Source: Wuchereria bancrofti | Lineage: Eukaryota > Nematoda > Chromadorea > Rhabditida > Onchocercidae | Assembly (NCBI GenBank): GCA_005281725.1 | Contig: SSBO01000012.1 | Span: 15,081,075-15,145,074 of the forward strand | DNA length: 64,000 bases | Direction of reading: 5' to 3' | Shown here: piece after piece, positions 35,591-47,631 of the stretch | Numbering within the stretch: position 1 is the stretch's first letter | Layout of the letters: each line of letters opens with the position of its first letter | Position numbers and translations under genes: made by a program | The notes under the pieces: model-generated | What the model saw: only the letters and a program-made list of their open reading frames with translations | What the model was told of the DNA's origin: nothing | Database searches by the model: none

Positions 35591-37285
35591 AGACTATTGT
35601 AACAAGAGATATCTATTCCTAAACAAATCTCCTTTCTTTATGGTCTCAACACCATTTCTTAATTGCAATTAATCATTTTTTACAATTGTCCATTTATAGG
35701 GCGGTTGGGGTTTCAGCTCTCTTGTAATGTTTAGCGTTTTATAACTGGGTTGTATCCGTGCGATATGTATAATGCGCTATTGTGTTGTTGATTTGTTTTT
35801 ATGTTAAATAAAGGTTTAATTACCCAAGTTTCAGTGTCTACGATCAAAGAAACAGAAAGAATAGTCAGATTTTGTCTCAGTCGTAGAAAATCGACGACAG
35901 ATGTTCACACTAGAAATGCTCGTTTCACATATTTTGAAGTAATTTTCAAGCTTTGAATGGAGCAAAAAGTAACATTTGTTCAGCAAAAAACATCAACTTT
36001 TGAAATTTTCAAATACACGCGCCAAAACACTCTATGAGAAGAAACATTTCATAAAATTCTTCTGAACTTTGTACTGCAAGTAAGAAATTTAGAAAATTTT
36101 TAAAATGATTTAAATAAACATTTATGGTCAAAAAAGGAAAATTTTCTGCACATCAACACGTTGAAATATAATTCATGACAAACGTATTGAATGATGTCAA
36201 GGTCTAAATTATTTTCGTATCTTTTTACACCAAGCATACGTCCTTCGAATGTACATAGACTTGTGGTTTAGACTGAAACAAAACTGTCTAAGGCTTACTT
36301 TTATTGAATGTGTACAAATATAATGTATTTTAATTTATGGTTACTTGTGTTACTCAGAAATTATCTGGAATAAGGTATTTCTCATTTCTTTTTTCCTTTT
36401 TGATTTCACAACATTTTTCTACTCTAAATCTTCTTTCCACTTCTTCCAAAAATGAACTTCGCTTTCTTTGATTTTGAACTGATAAGGAAGAGAAATAATG
36501 ATAGCGACTTAGTGGAAAAATGAAGACTGATGGGGCATGAGGACATCATTCAAAATTGTATTGAAAGTGATAAAGTTAAAAAAGAGATTTTCGTCCTTTT
36601 GACAGTTGAGAAGTTGACACCTAAGAAGTAGATCGCAATGACTATCGATATTGGCATAAAAGTCATATGAGGTAAAACTTTAATCTGTCTAAATTTATGT
36701 TTTCTTTTTCTTGTAGCGTATATTGCTTTCGTATTCCTAATAAACATTTAAACCAAATCCACACTTCATTTATATTCTTTTTTCCAAACTTACTGATGAT
36801 TCAACTTCTTAAAATATTTCTTAAGGATGTTCGAAATTTTCCAGCATTACCACTCCTTAACTCCCGAAGATTATTGAAGACTTGGGTATCGTCCAAATAG
36901 CAACTCCATAAAGCATGCTTGTTGTATTGTTTGCCGAAACTTCAAATGAAACCAAAGATTAAAGAAATGAATGAAGATTGCAATAAAAAAAGAAAATGAA
37001 GTGATCAGATTGGCGTCATGTTACGATCCCATATAGATGAATGTTATATCGTTATTTCTTTATTCTTTTAAGTGATTTAATGAAATAGAAAAAAAAAGAA
37101 TTAGCATTGGAGTGGTTTTACTTGTTCCTTTTCTGCTTTCTTTATTCTGTGTTTCCAGGCTGGACCTTCAAACTTTTCAAATCAGCCAATCAGACTGCGC
37201 CAAAAAATATGTTAACTGATTTTGTGAACACAGTAAAAGAAATGCCTTTATGATAGTAAAAGTCATGAACTTATGAACTTATGGA
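35591..37285 (+). repeat. Second copy of the 1695-base direct duplication (probable assembly artefact)
   Basis: Head-to-tail repeat of 33895-35589 after a single N. It begins inside the solo LTR with no LTR start, as expected for a contig end rather than a transposition event. Confidence 0.92.
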
Positions 37286-38622
37286 GATGCAGAATATATT
37301 AGCAATATTTGTCAGGTGCCAGTTTCTCACTGATTGTATTTTTTTATATTACATTGTTGTATAATATGGCTGTTTATGAAAATGTTACCAAAAAAAGATA
37401 AAGTTAACTTATTAAAGAAATTTTCTTCTTTGTAACTTATTGCAATCAATTAATATTTCGTTAGAACTGTTCTATCGCATTTTACAATTGCCTTTGTTTA
37501 AGAAGAGCGCATTGTATCAGCCGGGGAAAATGTTTTGGGTGTTTTTATCTCACTATGGCGTGATTTTATAAACAACTGATTCGTACCAAAAATTTTCGAA
37601 GTTGTAATTTAAATGCAATCTTTAATTTTCCGAAATGCGCAAAGCCATTCAAATCTAATTTGCAAGAACCGGGAATTTCAGGAAAGATTTACTTCCTTAA
37701 CTTAACGAATTCTTATTCAATAATCCCGTTTTTTAAAAAAATTCAATATCACACATGTTGGTTATCCTATGAATTATTTTTCTGAAAAATATCAAATAGC
37801 AAATAATTGACTTTATTAAACCATCTATAAAATCTTGGAAATTCCAGGTATTTGCTCGCCTATTGTTTCGCTTTGTCTAAACAATTCCACCTTTAAATGA
37901 GACAAAATTTGCATTTTGGCATAAGCTTGATTTGCATGAAAACTGGGTTGCAGACAGTTACAGTGTGAAATGTTCGTTCTGGAATTTCTTCTACTTTGGA
38001 TTCTTGTTTAAATTTACCAAATCTTTATTCATCTTAACAAAGAAACACAAATTTAGTATCCGATCCCATCATACGGAAAAAAGATCTTTCGATTGCATTG
38101 AAGCAGTGCATTATGATGTATTGGAATGTGAATGACTTGAATGGACGATTTAACTTAGCAATATTTCAAATTGCCATTCCTCAACAAAAGTCATCGAAAA
38201 CAATTAAATGTCTACTCAACCAAGAATTTTAATTCTTAAACAGGTAGTAGCTTTGAAATAACTAAGTGTATTACTTTTAAAAAAGAAAAATAAATTTTTT
38301 GTCTTAGTATATTATATATTAAAACAGAGTGGAAAATTCTAGTTAATCCCAAGTTAATTCAGACTTTTAATATACTCATCACAGTATACAAATTTACATT
38401 AACTGTTAGTCGACGAATAATTCCTCAGAAAGAAGCAATAAATGAACAAATATCAAAAGATATTAACAATTGCACATTTCATGCAAACTGTAGACAAACT
38501 GAAAATTGTGATAAAATTAATGTTTTAATTGAAATTATGAGTGACGCAGATATTCAGAAGCAAAGGAGTTGTGCTCAGCACTATCAGTGGGCGAAAATGA
38601 CCTTATTACTTATTAAGTTAGT

Positions 38623-39831
38623 TATTTGATAAAGAACTGTACTAATGACTTTTCATATTCTCTAAAATGTGAAAGCTTATCAATTTTAAAGATTGTGGCA
38701 CGTTACTGATTGGTAACTAAATAACCAAAAAGGTCAAAAAAATGGTTATCAAACAAATACATTCAACTGGAAGAGATGAATGGTAAAAAGGTACACCAGT
38801 GAATTGCCAAGTGACTAGAAAGTAACTTAGCAATTTATGAGAGATAAGTGATTAAGATATCAGTGAGCTGTTAAATTACCAGTGAGCATTTAAATTATTA
38901 TCAGTAAATTATCTACTGGTAATTTAGGCAATATGAAAATAGAAACTAAAAGACAATAAAATGTTAAAAATAGAGCGATTACAATAAACGGGGTTTGCAC
39001 AGATCGATGAGTGAGTAGGAGAAACAAGCAACTATCACTTGCTATTTTTTAGGTTTAAATAGCACATATTCAGAAAAAGATAAAGGAAATAAGAAGGAGG
39101 ATGAAATTAGTTAAAATGTGAGATTGATGTGTGAGATGATTTAAAATTTTGGTTCCATATCTACTTGATGTTTGTTATTTTTTGAAATAATATCTGTCAC
39201 ATATGATTCATCCTAATCGATCATTAAATTAAACTTGAGAGTTGGTTAAAGAAAAAGAAATTCAATTTGTCAAGCATTTAACGAACGATCAATAAGAGGT
39301 TAATTACATGTGTCTCTTTAACATAATAAAACATAAGGAATATGATAGCATGAATGGTTTTCACAGCTTTATTCTGACTCATACCTGTTACTTCCTTCGA
39401 CTCTTTTATAAAAAAGCTGCATGCGCAATCTTTTTGTAACTTCAATTCAATAAATTCATGCTTGAATTTATCGAAATAAAATCAAATAGAAAATTCAATA
39501 TGACACATTAATAATTAATCAAAACGGAAGATAAGAAAGACATCTGATTAATTAGCAGTTAGGGTACAGATAGGGTGAGTTTCTCGGCAAGCGTTTTTAT
39601 CATTACAAGTACATTTGAACGATGATTTACACTCTCTCATTATTTCCCGTTCGCAAACTTTGAAAAAAAATCTACGAAATTTATTGCAGAAACGGATTTC
39701 TTTTCTTCTTTTTGACTTTTCATCTTCTCTTTGTATTTTCTTTTTTTTTATTTTTTCATTTTTTTTTTTTGGAAGAAAGCTATAAGACATCTGTTAGTTG
39801 AGTTAAACAAGTTAGTTGTCTGGTAGGATGT
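38623..39831 (+). repeat. First copy of a 1209-base direct duplication joined by N at 39832
   Basis: Identical by eye to 39833-41041. It contains a small hairpin (38883-38937) and a strongly pyrimidine-rich tract near 39695-39780. No gene is recognised. Confidence 0.92.
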
Positions 39832-39832
39832 N

Positions 39833-41041
39833 TATTTGATAAAGAACTGTACTAATGACTTTTCATATTCTCTAAAATGTGAAAGCTTATCAATTTTAAA
39901 GATTGTGGCACGTTACTGATTGGTAACTAAATAACCAAAAAGGTCAAAAAAATGGTTATCAAACAAATACATTCAACTGGAAGAGATGAATGGTAAAAAG
40001 GTACACCAGTGAATTGCCAAGTGACTAGAAAGTAACTTAGCAATTTATGAGAGATAAGTGATTAAGATATCAGTGAGCTGTTAAATTACCAGTGAGCATT
40101 TAAATTATTATCAGTAAATTATCTACTGGTAATTTAGGCAATATGAAAATAGAAACTAAAAGACAATAAAATGTTAAAAATAGAGCGATTACAATAAACG
40201 GGGTTTGCACAGATCGATGAGTGAGTAGGAGAAACAAGCAACTATCACTTGCTATTTTTTAGGTTTAAATAGCACATATTCAGAAAAAGATAAAGGAAAT
40301 AAGAAGGAGGATGAAATTAGTTAAAATGTGAGATTGATGTGTGAGATGATTTAAAATTTTGGTTCCATATCTACTTGATGTTTGTTATTTTTTGAAATAA
40401 TATCTGTCACATATGATTCATCCTAATCGATCATTAAATTAAACTTGAGAGTTGGTTAAAGAAAAAGAAATTCAATTTGTCAAGCATTTAACGAACGATC
40501 AATAAGAGGTTAATTACATGTGTCTCTTTAACATAATAAAACATAAGGAATATGATAGCATGAATGGTTTTCACAGCTTTATTCTGACTCATACCTGTTA
40601 CTTCCTTCGACTCTTTTATAAAAAAGCTGCATGCGCAATCTTTTTGTAACTTCAATTCAATAAATTCATGCTTGAATTTATCGAAATAAAATCAAATAGA
40701 AAATTCAATATGACACATTAATAATTAATCAAAACGGAAGATAAGAAAGACATCTGATTAATTAGCAGTTAGGGTACAGATAGGGTGAGTTTCTCGGCAA
40801 GCGTTTTTATCATTACAAGTACATTTGAACGATGATTTACACTCTCTCATTATTTCCCGTTCGCAAACTTTGAAAAAAAATCTACGAAATTTATTGCAGA
40901 AACGGATTTCTTTTCTTCTTTTTGACTTTTCATCTTCTCTTTGTATTTTCTTTTTTTTTATTTTTTCATTTTTTTTTTTTGGAAGAAAGCTATAAGACAT
41001 CTGTTAGTTGAGTTAAACAAGTTAGTTGTCTGGTAGGATGT
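39833..41041 (+). repeat. Second copy of the 1209-base direct duplication (probable assembly artefact)
   Basis: Head-to-tail repeat of 38623-39831 with only an N between. Unique sequence resumes at about 41042 with a purine-rich (GA)n stretch. Confidence 0.92.
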
Positions 41042-41046
41042 TTCAC

Positions 41047-41115
41047 GAGAGAGAGAGAGAAAGGAAGATGGAAAAGAAAGAGGACGGTGTAAAGGAAGGA
41101 ATAGGGCGAAGAAAT
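41047..41115. repeat. (GA)n and purine-rich tract
   Basis: GAGAGAGAGAGAGAAAGG followed by about 50 more almost pure purines on the plus strand. Confidence 0.8.
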
Positions 41116-43825
41116 GAATGAGGTTTTTAACCTACCAATTCGATGAGGCATTAAATATCTTAATGAGATGTACAAGTACATTAAACCGATGAATCAAAAC
41201 TATTCATTACAACTGCATTTATAAAAATAGGCATTTGCTATAGCCACAATATTGCTGATATCAATGGAAATTTTATGTTTGACTTTACTCATTTAACGAT
41301 GAGCTTTTTTCTGCAGAATTGGAACTTCGAGAAGTTTAAGAGAAACGCTAATTTTTAGTTGATAATGAAACATTCTTCAAATAATTCCTCGGCTACCAAT
41401 GAAGAAGAATTGGTAGCTCATAAAACGGAACGTAATTTTTTGTGGAAGCAGTCCAGAAGTCAACTAGGGCCTTCCTTTCCAACCAGTTTTTTTAATATGT
41501 GAAAAATGTTTGAAACGAAAAAACTGATAAAAATTCTCAAATCTTTATGAAACGCTTAAGACAAAGTGAAAATTTAGAATACATCGTTAAATCTTTACTT
41601 TTATTTATTTTCTGATGCACTTTAAAAAATTAAAATGATTTCTTAGAATACTGCCATTCATGTAAAACAGTTTCTAGTGGATAAAAGTAAAAATTTAAGA
41701 CAACACACAACTATTTTGAGGAAAAAAAACTTTTAGCCAATTTTCTTTCCTCGCTTACTGTTCAATCCTCTTTCCTCAATCAATAAAATTATAAATGATT
41801 ATTTGAGCATTACGTCACTATTCCTTTTCCCTATCTTTCATTCCGCAGCAATTGTCTTCAAAGAAAAGAGAAACACGACATCTCTTTGAGGTAATTTTGA
41901 GATAAATTTCGTGAGACGTTAAAAAATATAAAACCTTTTCATTTCACTGCAAATGCAGCGCAAAATAGTGAAAAAAAAAAATGCGAAAGATATCACTTTG
42001 TCATTTTGGTTGCAGTCAATCTTATCAAAGCAGCATAAACTTATTATCAGTGCTAGTTAATGATAAGGTTACTTTGAAACGCTATTTTAAGAATAACATC
42101 TCAAAGCACGAACAATCATTATTTTGAAGAAAAAGTACTAAAAAAAGCTTAAAAATCATTCATGTAAAAAACTTTAAGCTTCTTTTTAATATTATTTCTA
42201 AACTAATTTTAGAATTTCGAATGGTTTAAATCTGGGACAAATAACATAACTAAACAAATGATCTTGTTCCATAGTTATCATTTCTCTAATTAAGAGATAT
42301 AAAGGAATATCGGGCAACTGGTCTTTGAAACTTTTTGAAATTTTCAAATTAACATTTTTACTAACGCTATCATTCTCATCCACCATTTTCAAGCGAATGT
42401 AATAATAGTTCATTAAATAATAAAGAAAAAAGACGTAAAAAACATACTAATGAGGGTGGATTAAACTGTGGTTTGATTTACAACGTCTATTAATGTTATT
42501 CATCTATCTACGCAGAAAGACTGCTTCACAGTAGTTCAGTTATTAGCATATTTGTATATGTCACACAAAAGTTGACAAAATGTACAGAACAGAAGTAACT
42601 ATAATTGGTTGGTCAATAAGTAAGACATATTAAATAAGAATTTTTCAATACTCAAATTAAATGGACTCCAATGTTTAAATTACTAATTTTTAATGTCAAT
42701 GTACAAGTTGGTCCATGTATTTTTCTATTTTGTTCATTTGGATTCTTCACTGTCTTCCTCTCTCCTTTCCCTTTCTCTCTTATTGGTTTTATTCTAGGGA
42801 AATTTCTTGCTAACACTCCCTTTTTCTCATTTTCATATTTATTTCGGCTAATGAAATAGCTTAAACTCTGGACATGACGACTCCTACATATGTCCTAAAA
42901 TACTTGAGGAAGCCGTAAACTTCTCGTCCTCACATCTTTGAGAGTTTATTGTTGTAGAAATCTCTTGAAGAAGCGCAAATCAAAAAACTGAAATAATTTT
43001 ATTTTTGCCGGCAATATGAATCCTGCTCTGGATTACGTCTCTGCAGTCTTACTTCATGGCTCAACCAAACTTTTAAGAAAGCTAAGTTGCAAAATTTTCA
43101 AATCTATAATGAAAATTTTCTGTTCCACTGAAAAAATTGGAAGGAAATCCGGACCACTCTATCTCTAGGAACAAATATTAATTTGAAGTCTGTTTTTGGA
43201 GCACAGTTATTTCGAAAAAATCGAAAATAATGATTATATAGCAGTATAAATCATTATGGTAGAAAAATGGTCATTCGGAAATACACTCAGAACAGTAAAC
43301 TAAAATATACTAGTAAATCGACCATTCAATAATAATCTGTTCATTAAAATATGAATAACGTAAACAAGAATGTAAAATAAAAGAATGTAAACATTAAAAT
43401 ATGAATAACGACTAAAACAATCATTACTTACCGATTTGGAAGCATAAGTATTCTTTGGAAATAAATCCACTGTCTAATTAGCCTTGTTTGAACAAGTACA
43501 TTGCTTCTAGCTCATATTAATTCTGTAGATGTCAATTTCACCACACACAGACTGTTAGACTAAGAAACGAAATCTCGAAAATGTATATATTTTTCTATCT
43601 GATCAACAATTAAATATACAAATAGGAAATTAACCGATTGTTTTAGATAAATGAAGAATACAAAAAGTGAAAAAAGAATTGTATTGAAGCTATTATTGAA
43701 TTTAAAAATATATATCTTATAGAGGGTATACAAAATGAAGTGAGATATCGATATTCAATAATCGGTACTATAAAAGAGTTTTTGTTAAGGCATTTTCAGC
43801 TCCATCTTCACTTTTTCATCACTTT
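41116..43825. other. Gene-poor AT-rich region
   Basis: No exon set with consistent splice sites is visible. A 71-codon minus-strand open frame at 42413-42198 is the longest candidate, but it has no recognised motif or flanking splice sites. Confidence 0.4.
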
Positions 43826-45880
43826 TCAAAGCTTGCAATCATGTACAATGGCATATGTTGGCTTTTGCCTTACACGTTGCTGACGGTGAATAAAAACGCT
43901 TAGTAGACCAATCGTGACCAAAATCTGAAATAAGCATTTGTAAGCTTTTATATCTCTTTTTAAGCCATTATGATTTTCCAAATTTATAGTTTCTTTTTAA
44001 ACCATTGTAATCCTTCGAACCTTATAGAAGAAAACTTACTATCTCCTACTCTCAATCAATCTTTACCAACTTTTGTCAGTGGAATTTTAGCTTTTGCTCA
44101 CCAGAACATGACAGTGACTGAGTTCACCCATACATCATGATAGCAATTCCGATGCTACCTTATAACTTCGGAAAATTAGTAGCAAAGTTGGACTTATTAA
44201 ATTAGTGAAAGAGAAAGGACTGTACATATAAAACAATATACATACAAACATGCATGATCACTGCTATTGAAGAACTGATGTGAAGATGGAAAACTGACCA
44301 GTACTGTTAAGATGATGTAGAATGGCATTTTATATGGGTATTGACACATAGTACAAGGTTGTAAAAGCACTCGATATTGTGGAGTAATGTGTAACTGCTC
44401 GATAGCTGGGATCACTTCATGCCAAAAGTTAGTTACATTACTGTAGAATTCCGCTGGAGCATTACTGTTTCGATGACTGATCGGTATAGCTACGCGATAA
44501 ATCATTCTGAAGCGTTCAAAACCATCTCTATTAAGATCCCTAAAAATCACTCGATAGAAGTATTGAAAATTTGTTTGGATCATTTCTGCAAAAGCTTTTT
44601 CCTCGTTCGTCTATCAGAATTGAGAAACGTTTTTTTTCTACGGACATTAAAGTCTGATGTTCTGCTTCTTACAACTCATACAATATTTTCATCTTTATTT
44701 TCCTCCAAATTTAAAAGCTATAACCTTTGACCTTTTACGACTTAATTCTTATACTATATCTTTGCTCCTCTCGATCCTAATTCTTACACTATATCGTTAT
44801 TCCCTTCCATCTTAATTTTTATATTATATCGTTATTCCCAGAAAGAAGGTGGTCGTCATGATAACACGTAACATTAATCAGTAGTAATTTCTTTTTACTG
44901 TTGAAGTTAATAACTGTTGAAGATTTCTTGGAAATGACTGTAAAATATTTAAGCATGAATTACTTAATTACTGTATTGTTAATTCCTTTCATCTAAGATT
45001 CCTAAATTTCGATATTATTATGCCTTGCTTTTAGACTAATTACATATAACTTGCATTTCTATTAGATCGCATCAGACTAAAAATTTTAAGTACTTTAATT
45101 CCAATTTTCTTTCCAGGGTTTGCATAAACTTAATGATACTGTTATTCTTAGGTAGTCTTTACTAACATACAGTTAATTTACAATTAACTTACATTAATAA
45201 TTTACACAATAATTCGCCACATTCCTAACTGCTTACTCCCTTATCGTAATTTAATTTTAATAAACTAAATGAATTATGGAATAAATAAAACAAATTAAGG
45301 GAGTGCCAATTACACTAATAGCAAATGGAAAGCACATAATTCACAAATTTCAGAAACTTTAAAATTCTATCAAAGCATGTACAATCATTTAACTGCTAAA
45401 TCTTCCTTTCTCTTCTTCCCATTTTTTTCTTCTTCCCTCATTTGTCTTTATTCTTTTTTCACTTTCCATTTTTTCTCTTTTTTGTTTAGTAAAAACTAAA
45501 AAAGAACAAGCAACAAAGAAAGCCAGAAATGTTTTGCCAATTACAAATTGAATAAAATCTTAAGAAAAGCATTTCTCAACGAAACACTTTTCTTGTCAGT
45601 TTCAAAATTCTACTTAGACACAATCTACACTTAGTATAACCCGAAGGAAATAAACCATACGATAGGAATAACAAAAGTTAGAAAAATTCCAAAAAGATAG
45701 AAAAAAATTAAAAGAACCATAATAAAAACGAGTCATACAATAATCCTTACTACAACAAAAGAAAAAAATGAAGCACTTTACCTTAAAAAATGAATTTTGA
45801 CAACATCTCTGGACTTCAGCAATTATCATTCCAAAACATAAAGAAGGGTCGTTAATGAGTAAAACAAGCTTAAATATCAA
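43826..45880 (-). CDS. Unrecognised single-pass membrane protein, last exons
   Basis: Two minus-strand exons fit well: 44539-44299 (acceptor TTTTTAG, donor GTCAGT) and 43924-43826 (acceptor TTTCAG, stop TGA). Joined in phase they give about 112 residues: an extracellular part with an N-glycosylation site (NVT) and a CTMC cysteine pair, one membrane helix (MPFYIILTVLILVTIGLLSV), and a short basic tail RQQRVRQKPTYAIVHDCKL. A further upstream exon near 45880-45788, encoding MIIAEVQRCCQNSFFK before a GTAAAG donor, may belong but is weak, and the 5' end is not found. I do not recognise the family. The shape suggests a type I membrane protein with a cytoplasmic tail. Confidence 0.4.
44741..44839. 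repeat. 35-base tandem repeat, about 2.8 copies
   Basis: Units start at 44741, 44776 and 44811, each of the form C-TAATTCTTATACTATAT followed by a pyrimidine-rich tail. The units differ by several substitutions. It lies upstream of, or in an intron of, the membrane-protein gene. Confidence 0.8.
45405..45490. repeat. Polypyrimidine tract
   Basis: An almost pure C/T stretch on the plus strand (TTCCTTTCTCTTCTTCCC and so on). It resembles the longer tract at 46285-46455 in composition. Confidence 0.7.
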
Positions 45881-46284
45881 TCGAATAATTTATTTCTCTA
45901 ATAAATGTTGATTTAAGTTTGCTATCAGAAATAAAATAAAATAAACTTCAACTTCAACGTTATGGCCTAAAACAAATCTAGATGTTCTCTAATTGGAATA
46001 AACTATGGCGGTAATCACAGAAACTTTTGAAATACAATTAGAGAGGAATAAAGGGATCAAGTTGAAGGATTAACGTTACTCTTTTGCTAAATAAGCTAAA
46101 TAATTTAATAATTTATGAAAAATGCTAGATTCTGGAACGATAGCAAGTGGATTTATAGTATTCCTAACATAGTTCAAATATTAGCATTTGAAAACAGATT
46201 CAGCAGAAATCCAATCCTTCTGGATTATATCAGGCAATCAAAGCAATCCTTAAATCAAACTTTCACGGCCTGACAATCTGGCAA

Positions 46285-46455
46285 CTCTTTTCCTCTCTTT
46301 TTCCCTCCTTTTTCTTTTTTCTTTACTTATTTTCTTTCTTTTTTACTATTTTTCTTTCACTTTTTTCCTTCCTCTTTTCTCTTTTCCGTTTGATCTTTAC
46401 TCTTTTTACTCTCTTCTCTTTTTCGTTATTTTCCCCATTTTTTCTCTTTTCATTT
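46285..46455. repeat. Long polypyrimidine tract
   Basis: About 170 bases with very few purines on the plus strand. Mirror-like pyrimidine runs of this length can form triplex DNA. No coding is apparent. Confidence 0.8.
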
Positions 46456-46806
46456 GTCATAGCAGAAAACAAAAACTACACATCGGAGTGATATCTGAAG
46501 ACGTTAATAGTATCAACCGAAGAGTAATTTCAGTTTTCTCATTTTTCACGGTTCAATTTTTGAAGCAAGTGGAAATAATTTGCAAATATCTGTTGGAAAC
46601 TGCAAATAATTCAGTAAGATTGGCCTATTATTATCAATCAGTCTTGAGAAACGAGTCCATCCATTTTGATGCTATCAATCCTAATTGCATATTCAACTTT
46701 GAGTTGAGAGTTTAATTTATTTCGGCCTAAGTGAGTTTAATTCAAGCACATTTGCATTAAGCAAAGACTGTCGGGAAATTTCGAATTTGATGCTTTATCG
46801 TTAGCT

Positions 46807-46885
46807 ACCTCAAACTTGGGTAATTAAACCCCCGTTGTTGTTCGTCGATTGTTTTTCCGCACCTCAAACTTGGGTAATTAAACCT
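46807..46885 (-). repeat. Echo of the LTR terminus
   Basis: ACCTCAAACTTGGGTAATTA occurs at 46807 and again at 46861, 54 bases apart. The second is the end of the 3' LTR. The first is a detached extra copy of the last 25 or so LTR bases, perhaps from replication slippage or a nested insertion. Confidence 0.75.
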
Positions 46886-47249
46886 TTATTTAACATAAAA
46901 CAAATCAACATCATAATAACGCATTATACATATCGCACGGATGCTACACAGTTATAAAGGCGCTAAACATTATCATAGAGCTGAAACCCCAACCGCCCTA
47001 TAAATGGACAATTGTAAAAAATGATTAATTGTAATTAAGAGATGGTGTTGGAGTTAATTGGGACTAAAGATGATAAATGTGAATTTGAGAAGAAAGGAGA
47101 TTTGTTTAAGGATAGATATCTCTTTGTTACAATAGTCTATTACATGCATTTAATTTTCATATCTCTTATACAATATAATGTGTATAAGCGAGGTTAATTT
47201 ATGCACAAAGAGATTCTCATTTTCTGCTTCTCCTCGCTTTCCAGCTACA
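46861..47249 (-). mobile_element. 3' LTR of the BEL/Pao element
   Basis: On the minus strand it starts TGTAGCTGGAAAGCGAGGAG at 47249, about 36 bases after the end of the DUF5641 open frame. It contains an AATAAA poly(A) signal in TTAAATAAAGGTTTAATTAC and ends at about 46861. It is homologous to the solo LTR at 33783-34137 but has an extra insertion of roughly 40 bases. Confidence 0.8.
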
Positions 47250-47282
47250 TCGTTTGTACCAAAGGATTATCCGTTTATCAGT

Positions 47283-47609
47283 TCATCGCCTTTGTTCTTC
47301 GTCTTTAGCGACACTCCCAACCGCGAGCGCGCGCCTTGTTCTTCTGGTAATCGGATCATCCTCCTTCATCGTGTTGATACTTTGTCGATCTCTTGTATCA
47401 TCCTCGTTAATCGTATTGACGTGTTGATCTCTCGTCGAGTAGGTTTCTTCCACTTCTAGGGGGTATAAGACATTTACGGGTCTGGTGAGGAGTCTTCCGC
47501 TTGCCATCTCTATTACTGCAGCTAGCACTGCTCCATATTTCCCTTTTTTCAGTTCTCTTACCTTTGCTAGTGTCCAGAGCTCCCGAGGTGTATCGGGCTC
47601 ATCAAGCAA
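47283..47609 (-). pseudogene. BEL/Pao DUF5641 tail of Pol
   Basis: Encodes the end of the Pol polyprotein: LLDEPDTPRELWTLAKVREL, then RPVNVLYPLEVEE, matching the DUF5641 pattern (W-L--V-el, RPv--LyPLE). It is in a different frame from the integrase, so a frameshift separates them. The last 50 residues are charged and repetitive (NTINEDDTRDRQ / NTMKEDDP). Confidence 0.85.
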
Positions 47610-47631
47610 AATAATTCCTCCCTTCTTTGGT

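Noticed and set aside
39548..39790. 80-codon Lys-rich minus-strand open frame, repeated at 40758-41000
   Set aside because: It is produced by a pyrimidine-rich tract and exists twice only because of the false duplication. No motif or splice context.
42198..42413. 71-codon minus-strand open frame
   Set aside because: No recognised domain, no splice sites in phase with neighbours, and within chance length for this base composition.
46488..46715. 75-codon plus-strand open frame
   Set aside because: No motif, not flanked by exons, and adjacent to simple pyrimidine sequence.
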